Positions 12,701-20,942 of a stretch of 64,000 nt of DNA are shown in pieces. This DNA comes from Fragilaria crotonensis. Lineage: Eukaryota; Bacillariophyta; Fragilariophyceae; Fragilariales; Fragilariaceae. Numbering within the stretch: position 1 is the stretch's first letter; each line of letters opens with the position of its first letter. Below the pieces are notes generated by a model. It was not told the origin of the DNA. It saw only the letters and a list, made by a program, of their open reading frames with translations, and searched no databases. The position numbers and the translations under genes were made by a program. The stretch spans positions 50,336 to 114,335 of the forward strand of contig JAKSYS010000117.1 of NCBI GenBank assembly GCA_022925895.1. The letters are read 5' to 3'.

Positions 12701-13620
12701 ACGGAACATCTGGCATTGCTCCTTGCTACTTCTCTTTTGATATTACGGCATGGAAGCTTAATAAGGGACACAACGCCGTGGGTCTTCCCTTGGTAAATGC
12801 CTTGTCCATGCGTGTTGGAACGTTTCCCCTCTTCCTTGAGGGACCTGTCCGATACCTGAAGACAATTCAGGATGATCAGCACGCCGTGAAGGATATGTAT
12901 GCTCGGGTGTTGAAATCTGGCCTTCGCGACGAGAAGCTGAAGATGTACTTCCTCTCTGCCAGTTTGAAGGGACAGAGCTATGACATGGGAAGAATGATGG
13001 CCTTCTCTCCAGGATGGCTCGAGAATCAGTCTATCTGGACGCACATGTCTTTCAAGTATTACCTCCAACTCCTGAGAGGCAAGCTGTATGAGGAGTTCTT
13101 CGCTGAGATCAAGGGCGGAGGAATGATGACTTTTATGGATCCTGATGTGTACGGTCGTTCGTTGATGGAGTGTTCCTCCTTCATGGCGTCGTCTGCATTC
13201 CCTGATCCTTCGATGCATGGACGAGGTTTCCTTGCTCGTCTCAGTGGAAGTACCGCAGAGTTCATGTCGATGTGGAAGCTCATGTTCTTGGGACCTGAAT
13301 TGTTCTTTTTGAATGATGTCGGTGAGGTTGAGATGAAGTTTGTTGTTGCCATTCCTTCGTGGTTGTTTGAGGATGACGAAAACCCGGGAACTCGCGACGA
13401 CAACGGCGACTTGACCATCAACTTCAAGCTGTTCGGGACGATTCCAGTGACCTACCACAACTCGGAGGGAGGCGACCTGTTTGGAGTGAACGCCAAGGGA
13501 TATTTGATCAAGATGAAGGATGGAAGTGCTGCCCAAGTCGACGGCCCATCTGTGCCATCGGCAACAGCGCTTGCCATTCGCCGCGTCAAGGGCATCCATT
13601 CTATTGATGCGTACTTTTAA
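9758..13620 (+). CDS. GH94-like (cellobiose-phosphorylase-like) membrane-anchored protein, copy 2
   Basis: Three exons join in frame to about 1215 residues: 9758-9821, 9940-11607 and 11705-13620, with GT-AG introns of 118 and 97 bases at the same positions as in copy 1. The ATG at 9758 gives a short tail, then KPPSKWFIATVITALIFAAG as a membrane anchor at about residues 30-50, with no cleavable signal. The large domain has NRGQGMASFGTES near the start and YEGGRPGWNDAMNGLPG near residue 765, followed by MVGSGMPETYEMYLMLKY. This resembles bacterial proteins annotated as cellobiose phosphorylase (GH94, family 36 transferase fold), in which a WND Asp is the general acid. The substrate is not predictable; a role in breaking or making beta-linked glucans at a membrane is inference. 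The family assignment rests on motif recognition only. Exons are almost identical to copy 1 while introns and flanks differ. Confidence 0.7.
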
Positions 13621-14041
13621 GCAATTGAACTGGATGAGATAGATCATTAACAAATGTGAAGTATGAATACAGTTTTTGTGATTATATGAGACATTATACA
13701 ATCGCTCTGTTGTACTCCCGTAGGCGCTGCGATTTGGGTGTACTTGCAAAGATACTTGGTTCAGTGAAAACTTAATGTGGGTACCAAGCAAATTATCCGC
13801 GATGAATCTGGTTACTTCATGTAGTCTATGCGAGTGGCGTCCCCAATCGGCGATGTCAGTGCTTAATCTAATGAAACGTATCAGGTCGATGTCATGACTT
13901 CAGACTATCGAAATATGTGCCATCATCGGAGTCCAAATGTCATCGCCAAGAAAAAAGACTAGATTATTCTGTACTACGTACATTGAGTCACCAAATTAGC
14001 TATTCGTCACTTAAGAGTTAACCCAAAATCAGCAGTACTAA
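13621..14041. other. Intergenic, convergent 3' ends
   Basis: Separates the plus-strand GH94-like copy 2 from the minus-strand SA gene, so both transcripts should end here. No gene, and no recognised repeat or terminator motif. Confidence 0.5.
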
Positions 14042-14873
14042 TTACCAGTTGTCGGCTCCAGCAGCAGCGTCACCGCCTTCCCAAGACGCACCATAGGCAT
14101 CAGGGGTGGCAGCGGCAGTGAATCCACCAGGAACCATTTCAGGAATATCGGTATCAGGTGGCAACTCATCAAAGACGGGAGCAACCGCAGCGACAGGCTC
14201 ATCGAGCTTGGCAGCTTGTTCTTCTTCATTCTTCTTGAGCTCCTCAACATCACGATGGAAGAAGAGATCAACCGGCACGTCCCAGTCCGTGGCACGGCTG
14301 ACGGATCCACGGAGGCGAAGGACTTCACGGGCCAAGAGCCAGTAGATGAGACCGATACTGTACTTACCCTTGTTGTTGGCAGGGATAGCAATATCAACGA
14401 ATTGAAGTGGAGAGTCGGAATCACAGAGAGCAATAACAGGGACATTCACGTAAGATGCCTCGCGAACAGCCTGGGAATCCGTACGAGGATCGGTGACAAT
14501 CAAGAGACGTGGTTCTTTGAACTGCTTTGTGATTTGATTGGTAAAAGTACCTGGAGTGAAACGGCCGGCAATTGACTGGCATCCAGTGTAATGGGAGTAC
14601 TTGAGGACAGCACGCATACCGTATGGACGAGCAGAGATAGCAATGACATCCTCGGATTCTCAATAGCGACAATGACACGGGCAGCGAGGATAAGCTTCTC
14701 CCAAGTCTTTCCAATGTTAAGAATGTGGACTCCATCGTTACGACGACGCCAGATGTATTCCTCCATGGAGGAGTCAGAGTTACGGGTTCCAGTGTGAACA
14801 CCCGCTGACAACAACATTTGGATGTCCTCCTCCTTGGGTTGGAGGATGGCAGGGAGGAAGCAAAGGCGGCCAT
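14042..14873 (-). CDS. RPSA: 40S ribosomal protein SA (uS2), two apparent frame breaks
   Basis: Structural protein of the small ribosomal subunit. From the ATG at 14873 the protein starts MAAFASSLP, changes frame, and continues with [19 protein letters not shown], then [19 protein letters not shown] and [11 protein letters not shown]. The frame then shifts again to [19 protein letters not shown], followed by [18 protein letters not shown] and [14 protein letters not shown], and the acidic tail ends [12 protein letters not shown]-stop at 14042. The predicted length of about 277 residues is normal for the family. Both shifts fit one missing base each (near 14830 and near 14657). At the second, the pseudogene at 8.9-9.2 kb is one base longer, showing that the ancestral frame was continuous. 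An essential gene with two single-base losses suggests sequence error, unless another functional copy exists. Confidence 0.88.
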
Positions 14874-15430
14874 GGTCACTTAGTTATCAAATGTAGACTG
14901 TTCGGTCAATGAGATGAGGTGGGACGCGTAGAGTTCCGGTTTGCCACACAATCCTAACATTTGTTCACACCCGAGTAAGCGGTAAAAAGGGAGTTGGTGA
15001 GGCGTACAGACGATTTGTGTTTGATTTGGGCGTTGAGTTGTCCGTCCTCCGTCCAGCTTTCCAGTGTTCGTGTATTCTCAGTATTGGCAGCATGGCCTAA
15101 ATATGCATAAGAAACAAGTGCATGGCGCATACAAGTAGACTACCTGGTCCTACATACTACTTGTCTACTCTACGGTAGTAGTGTTCACATCTGTATTGTG
15201 CTTTTCTTTACTGGTACTACAGTATCTGGCGTATCGCATGCAAGTCCTCTCCATACACGATGACAAACGAGCACACGTTCCAGGCGTACACCATACTGAC
15301 GCGTGTACCAGTACATTGTACATGTACCACCGTACATATTATTTGTGCTCTCCATGCTACTTTGAGATTTTCACTCCGCACACGGAAACATCCTCGGACA
15401 CACAGAAATATCCTGTGTCACAATACATAT
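14874..15430. other. Intergenic upstream of SA, no gene seen
   Basis: Contains the presumptive SA promoter on the minus strand and palindromic GTAC-rich stretches (for example around 15150-15320 with TACCACCGTACATATT). The small open frame at 15181-15600 has no recognisable domain and runs into duplicated non-coding sequence, so it is not called. Confidence 0.5.
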
Positions 15431-15439
15431 CATACATGA

Positions 15440-17040
15440 CACCGAATCCAAGAATCACAGCTCAAGTAGGATTGCATCGCAAACACAACTTTGTTGCAAT
15501 CGATCATGAAGCCGTACAAGTACCACATAACATAGATGGCATACACGAATTCATCACCAAAACCAGGCTCACGACTCGTGTTGCTATATACTACCGGTAG
15601 TGATACTATACCGGTCAACACACATATGCAGCAATCGATGATGAAGCAGTGCCACATGATAAATTGATAGCACACACAAATTCGTCACCAACCCATCCTC
15701 TTGATATTTCAGTACTGGTAGTACCAGGTCAACTGCTAAGATATCGGTATGTCATAGGTATAATCAAGACTTCAATCCTGCAGGATTCATCGTTTCAATC
15801 CTTCTTCAAATCGCAAATCTTGATGGATTCAAAATGAATTCCAAGATCTGACTAACATGCAGCATGTTCTCATAAAAACAAACAAATAACATCTTCACCC
15901 ACTTAAAACTACAACACCAACATGAACGTCCTTGCCATCATCCAACTCCTTGTCGCAGCCACGTTGTTCACGACGACGACGACTGCAACCGATATCAACA
16001 GTGTCCGTGGTGCCCGCCAGTTGACTAGCGACAGCGTCATTACCTATTCCCAAATCAAACTTACCCAAGGCAATGAGGTCTCCCCATTCATCGGCGTCCC
16101 GTTTGCCACTGGTATCGCTACTGTCAAACTTGACTTCAAGCCTTCTCGCACCAATGCAAAGTGGAAGGTTTGCATCCAAACGAACATCATCGGCTTTACC
16201 CCAGGCCTACTCCACGTCCACAAAGGCAAGATCTCCGAGAATGGAGGAGCCGTTGTCGACTTTAGCGATATGCTGGGCAGCAGTCCAACCTTCTCTGGCT
16301 GTGTTTCAGTCGCTCAATCACTCTACAATGACATCAAGGATAACCCGGTAAGATGCCACCGAGCTTTGTGAACGTTCATGTCACACATTGCGCGCAAGCG
16401 CGTGATTGATTATACCAACTGATGCTAACAGTTGTGCGTTACAGGATTTGTTTTATGTGTGAATGCCCACGTCGCCGGCGACCCCACTTCCCTCTTCAAT
16501 CGCGCCATTCGCGGTCAGGTTCTCCAGAAATTCCGCACCAAGGTTGTTCCTTCCGAGGAAGTCTCGCCTTTTAAGGGAAAGAGTGGTGCATCTGGGTTCG
16601 CCACAGTCTCATTTGAGAATGCTGGAAAGGCGATTTGTATCGATGCCACGATTACTGGCTTCAATCCAGTTCTTGCGCACCTTCACAATGCGAAATCCGG
16701 TTCGAACGGTGCTGTTGTTGTGAACTTTACCAGCAAGAAGGTTGCCACCGGTCGTTTCTTGGGATGCGGCACCCTGTCTGAGTTGGGCGTGACCGACTCT
16801 TCTTTGGCGTCCAAGATTCTCGCGAACCCATCGAGCTTTTATTTCAACTTTCATCTTGGCAATCCAGACACCAGCGACTTTAATGTTGCTATTCGTGGTC
16901 AGTTGGAGTATTAATTTTTAGTAGTGGCGAGAGTCTGACGAGGGCAGGTAGTGGACAGGCTGGTATTGATCGAAAAAGGAATTGTATCTGTGATGAGGGC
17001 CCTATCAGGAAGGGAAAATGCACGCAAAGGACCGACATAG
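15440..17040. repeat. Duplicated segment containing CHRD gene, left copy
   Basis: Matches 26310-27830 in the same orientation. Shared sequence includes the upstream block with CACGAATTCATCACCAAAAC and CTACCGGTAGTG, a block starting AATCAAGACTTCAA that leads into the gene, the whole two-exon CHRD gene and the first part of its 3' flank. The left copy has extra sequence between about 15620 and 15760. The two copies are offset by about 10.8 kb and separated by the nested transposon block. Confidence 0.85.
15922..16914 (+). CDS. Secreted two-CHRD-domain protein, copy 1
   Basis: Exon 1 is 15922-16347 and starts with a signal peptide (MNVLAIIQLLVAATLFTTTT). It encodes a first CHRD-like unit with QGNEVSPFIGVPFATGIATV, then LLHVHKGKISENGGAVVDF. 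Exon 2 carries a second unit with SEEVSPFKGKSGASGFATV, AHLHNAKSGSNGAVVV and the closing FNVAIRGQLEY. CHRD is a beta-strand domain first seen in chordin and common in secreted microbial proteins; its ligand here is unknown. Compared with copy 2 this copy has two extra bases (TG) near 16456, which put a TGA in frame if the conserved acceptor at 16444 is used. An upstream acceptor at 16431 (GATGCTAACAG) adds 13 bases and restores the frame, giving NP-LCVTGFVLCVNAHVAG. The call uses that acceptor, so exon 2 is 16432-16914. Confidence 0.75.
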
Positions 17041-18680
17041 AGCACTAGTGAAATATTAGTGATGAAAATTAAACTATACTGCTTTATGAATATGCACGAT
17101 CTTGCAGAACAATTGAAGTGGTAGTGCAGACGAGAGCAAAATGGAGGCTGCGTTGTGAATTGTAATTTGATGGCACCCCAGCCTTGAAGGCCTCAATGGT
17201 GAAAGGACTACATTTCTGTGACCTGGGGGCATCGTGTAACCTGGGGTAATGGAGTGAGCAACCCTGACATGTACCTTAATCAAGTCAGTAAAAAATGAGA
17301 TTGTCCTAATAAATCACCGCCATCTTCTAAACATCATGTCAACAATGATGGTCTGCATCAAGGCGTTGTTGCTAATGCGAGCAGATTCAACTATTCATTA
17401 CATGCTTATATTCCCTTCAGGTGAAGATGGTTGCAAGCTAGGTGAAGCCAGCAATGTTGTTTGCATTTCATTCTACACCATACTTTACTATTTCTCTGTT
17501 CTAATTTCTGCTAACAAGTGCTGTCAGGAGTACCTTAAACATCTGGATTCTCTACTGTGAAATTATCACTATGTTTCCTTGTTCAAGTACTGCATTTTGT
17601 TCAAGGATACCATGTGAATTGAATCTAAGATGGGCTTCTGACGGGGGAATACTACTAGTACTGTTGTCATGATGCATGGAAAAAGATGATACCGGTGCGT
17701 TGGATGTCATCCTTACACCTTACTTTAATCAAACTGGCAACAAGGGCCTAAGTGTAAGCCAAAAGATTCTCAACTCGCTCATGTAGTCCTATTAGTAAAG
17801 TCAACAGCATGCATGCAGCAATGATAAGGGAGGGACAATTGTTGGTGTGTATTACAAAAAGATATACAGAACAATTCCTGACTTGAACACTTACTACTAG
17901 CTCATTCTGAAGTGTGATGAACGCAAAGAATGCAACAGCTGAAGCATATTATTTTGTATTTCGTCTTCGTTAGGGGTGTCCTTGCCATCCAGCAATGATG
18001 GAATATCATTGGCAGAAAAATAAGCGAACAATGTACTTGCTTCAGTTAGTGCTGCAAAAAAAACCACATGCAGCTGAACTCTGTGTAGCTTCAGCATGCT
18101 TGCATTCATGCTGAGCTTCAAGGAATATCAAGGATTGGTTGGGATATACACTGTCATGGTTGATGGATTGAGAAGCAAGCAAGGCGCCATTGGTAAACAA
18201 ATGGATCGATTTTCCATGTGGGTGCACTAAAGTAGAGGTGAAACACTGGTATAAATTCTTTATGTGAAGATTTTTAGGTTCTGCTATACCATAGTCTTGG
18301 ATTGGTGATACCCAATAATTTGCTTTTGTTGCTGTTGATATTTTACCTACTAAGTTTTACTCCGAGTAGTTGTTCAATTTGTGTTGTTAACTCAATTCTT
18401 AAATATGCTTGGCTTCGTTCATATGGTAATTCAACCAACACCATGGCATCGCCCTCCATTCATGATGAACAGAGGAAAAAGTTCGAAACCGCGTTTTTGT
18501 CCTTTTCGAGGACTACTGTCCAGACGATACAGTAATCAGTCGACACTGGCGTCGGTCTTGACTCAAAATGTCGTTGTCGCGAATCCTTGTCGTGACTATA
18601 CCCATGTACGTGTAATGTATACTACAAGTAGCATACAGTACAGTACCCCGGCGGTCTTCGGGCTTTATGTGTACAGTATC
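17041..18680. other. AT-rich intergenic region, no gene seen
   Basis: No open frame exceeds about 120 codons and none shows a recognisable motif or conserved neighbour. It lies between the left CHRD copy and the left inverted repeat of the nested transposon block. It is absent from the region upstream of the right CHRD copy. Confidence 0.5.
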
Positions 18681-18768
18681 AGGCCGGTGCTTGCAGTGAA
18701 CGAAACGTTTTCGGCAGAACGGACGTCCCGTTCTGTTCTGTGAAAACGTGAAATATGGTCCTTACAGG
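18681..18768 (+). repeat. Left terminal inverted repeat
   Basis: Outer 28 bases match the right repeat at 26 positions; an inner match at ATGGTCCTTACAG ends near 18768. Contains the palindrome CAGAACGG-ACGT-CCCGTTCTG. Confidence 0.65.
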
Positions 18769-18957
18769 CGTACTCCCTAGAAATAACCACAAAACCGCAG
18801 AATCGGAGAGCATTTTATATATCCTATACTGACATGAATAAGTGTAAAAGAAATCAGGCGTTGAATGTAGTTGCGTTAAAAATGTACTAAAGGTATCATG
18901 TGTATCAGTCGTCTCGTTTGTCGCTTGTCACTTCGTTCGTCGTACAAATTTGCCGCC

Positions 18958-19188
18958 ATGAGCAAATGGGCCAAAAAACCGCAAGAAGCACTCGACGGAC
19001 ATGCCGCGCGGCTCGTGAAAGAAAGGCAGGCGCTCGTTTCGTTCGGATGCTACGATTCGCCGTCTCGGATCAAACGACGAGCTTATCTATCGGATGCGGT
19101 TATCGGTGACAATCAGATGAGTTCCGAAGACAAGAATCGAAGTGAACTTCGAGTACTATTCGCCGTGTCGGACTCCTTTCCTTACTAA
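18958..19188 (+). pseudogene. Open frame interrupted by retroelement insertion
   Basis: The ATG at 18958 lies in a strong context (GCCGCCATGA). It opens a basic, lysine/arginine-rich frame beginning MSKWAKKPQEALDGHAARLV and continuing LVSFGCYDSPSRIKRRAYL up to base 19137. There the sequence enters the retroelement, and the frame ends in element sequence at 19188. The base composition of this stretch is more GC-rich than nearby intergenic DNA. No family is recognised. It may be exon 1 of a gene carried by the TIR element. No clear continuation was found on the other side at 25792. Confidence 0.35.
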
Positions 19189-19314
19189 TGGCGTCCTGGT
19201 GGCTTCGTGCTAACCTGCCCGCACCCGGTGCCACGCTCGCTTTCTGGTGTCGGGTTCCAGCCCTAGTATGTTATAATCCCGGGTCCCTCTCTCTCTTCTG
19301 CCTCTTGGCGCGGC
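19138..19314 (-). repeat. Split direct repeat B2 (terminal)
   Basis: 177 bases starting CGAAGTGAACTTCGAGTAC on the plus strand, apparently identical to 19442-19618. It forms the downstream end of the element in sense orientation. Confidence 0.9.
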
Positions 19315-19330
19315 GGGAGGTGGGTGGGAA

Positions 19331-19441
19331 TTTAATTTTCTATCCTAGAATTGCCGTTGTCTTTGTTGATCCTGCGAATTGTGAGATCTTTGATTGCGTT
19401 ATGTCCCGTCCGTCAGTCGTCCTTTCCTTGCGAATATCCCA
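19331..19441 (-). repeat. Split direct repeat A2 (internal)
   Basis: 111 bases starting TTTAATTTTCTATCCTAGAA on the plus strand, matching 25681-25791 with one difference (TTGTTGAT against TTGTCGAT). Abuts B1 directly. Confidence 0.9.
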
Positions 19442-19618
19442 CGAAGTGAACTTCGAGTACTATTCGCCGTGTCGGACTCCTTTCCTTACTAATGGCGTCC
19501 TGGTGGCTTCGTGCTAACCTGCCCGCACCCGGTGCCACGCTCGCTTTCTGGTGTCGGGTTCCAGCCCTAGTATGTTATAATCCCGGGTCCCTCTCTCTCT
19601 TCTGCCTCTTGGCGCGGC
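19442..19618 (-). repeat. Split direct repeat B1 (internal)
   Basis: Second copy of the 177-base B repeat. The last codons and the stop of the tyrosine recombinase ORF (19575) lie inside it. Confidence 0.9.
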
Positions 19619-20942
19619 CATCTTCTCCGCTGGTTCTCTTCCTTTTCCCAATCGTGAAGAAACTCGGGTTCTCGATCATTCCTGAGGCGACGCCCCGCGT
19701 GAGTTGTTGAACTTGTATGCGGATGTATCCTAAGAAGGCTTGGCTCTTCCACCTGCCTATCAGTTGTATTGTTTCGGCTGGCACACCCGCAATGAACATC
19801 GCTGTTGCAGCCCCTGATCTCAGCGAATGTGTCCCTATGCTGCGTATTTCGAAACCGAGTCGTTCTTCCCCGTATAACAGGGCCCCGGCCCTCAAATGGT
19901 TCAGAATCTGATTCGACGAGATCAGGGCTGCCTTCTCGCCCGCCGTGATCACAAGGTTTATCGGCCGATCTCCGGCCAGTGCCCATTCCGTGTGTTCATC
20001 CAATTCGTACTGGCTCACTCTCGTCGCTAAGCCCGCAAACGCTCGCACCGGACACAGTGTTGAGTGCTCGTCTCCCCCTGTTCTATGTTGGGTCACCGTC
20101 ACGCCCCGGTCCCCGTTCTTCTGGTTACGGTACGTGACCGATACCGTGTCCGCCTCCCGCAATCGCTGAGCCTCCGCCAGATCCACGCTGCGTCCATCCT
20201 TTCTAAAGTCCAAGTCTGCCAGCCGCAGGATTCGAGTTCGACGATTCCCGTTCACTTCTGAGTACTCACAGGATCTCATCGCGAAAAAGAATGCGCCGAC
20301 GACGAGCTGTCCAACAGCCCGTTGGATCTCGGTCGCCCCTGCCCTCGCAACCACCGCAACGACCGCCGCTGGTATCGCTTGTGGCCTCTTCGGCTCAGGG
20401 TCTTCCAACGCGTAGCTTTTCAACTGGGCGGCCAAAACGGCGTCGAGTCGTCCTCGTGAGTCGTGCACCGGACTGACAAATTTGTGAGCCCGATAGGCCT
20501 GTGCCACGTCGTCGAGGGCGGAACGAACTGTGCTCGCCTGCCTTCTAGGGCGACACTCAGTAATGAATCCGGGGCTACCGTCCCATCCTTCGCGGATCGC
20601 CGCCGCGAAGCAGGTAAAGAGGTCGAGGCGATCTTCGGACTTGAGCCCTCTGAGGAAGGGGTCCTGCGTTCCATGTCCAACGGCTGACAGGAATCTTTCA
20701 TACCTTTCCCAGCTGCGGATGCGCTGGGAACGGGTGTTGTCGGTAATTGCTGCGTCTTGGGCTGCAGCCGCAGCAGCTCTCCAACGCTCGTAATCATGGC
20801 CCCGGGCAACGGGATTATTCGAAAGGACGGGGGCACCTGTTCGGCAAAGTTCTTCTGCACGAGTGAGACAATTTCTTCGTCGTTCAGATTGAAGTCCCTT
20901 GACAACGCGTCCGCTACGGAATTCTCCTTCCCCGGGAACCAC
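19575..20942 (-). CDS. Tyrosine recombinase of the retroelement
   Basis: 455 residues if the first ATG is used. The catalytic set of the phage-integrase superfamily is visible: Arg223 in FFFAMRSCEY, a likely Lys285 in YRNQKNGDRG, His372 and Arg375 in THSLRSG, Trp398 in GRWKS and the nucleophile Tyr406 in FLGYIRIQ. It takes the place of a DDE integrase and would join the circular DNA copy to the target. A basic C-terminal tail (GKRKRTSGEDGRAKRQKRE) may bind nucleic acid or act as a nuclear signal. The first 523 bases overlap the end of the RT-RNase H frame, so translation needs reinitiation, a frame change or a separate RNA. Confidence 0.92.
   Translation of the reverse strand: MVPGEGEFRSGRVVKGLQSERRRNCLTRAEELCRTGAPVLSNNPVARGHDYERWRAAAAAAQDAAITDNTRSQRIRSWERYERFLSAVGHGTQDPFLRGLKSEDRLDLFTCFAAAIREGWDGSPGFITECRPRRQASTVRSALDDVAQAYRAHKFVSPVHDSRGRLDAVLAAQLKSYALEDPEPKRPQAIPAAVVAVVARAGATEIQRAVGQLVVGAFFFAMRSCEYSEVNGNRRTRILRLADLDFRKDGRSVDLAEAQRLREADTVSVTYRNQKNGDRGVTVTQHRTGGDEHSTLCPVRAFAGLATRVSQYELDEHTEWALAGDRPINLVITAGEKAALISSNQILNHLRAGALLYGEERLGFEIRSIGTHSLRSGAATAMFIAGVPAETIQLIGRWKSQAFLGYIRIQVQQLTRGVASGMIENPSFFTIGKRKRTSGEDGRAKRQKRERDPGL

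Noticed and set aside
15181-15600. 139-codon plus-strand frame upstream of CHRD copy 1
   Set aside because: Half of it lies in duplicated non-coding sequence that is also upstream of copy 2, where the equivalent frame is not preserved.
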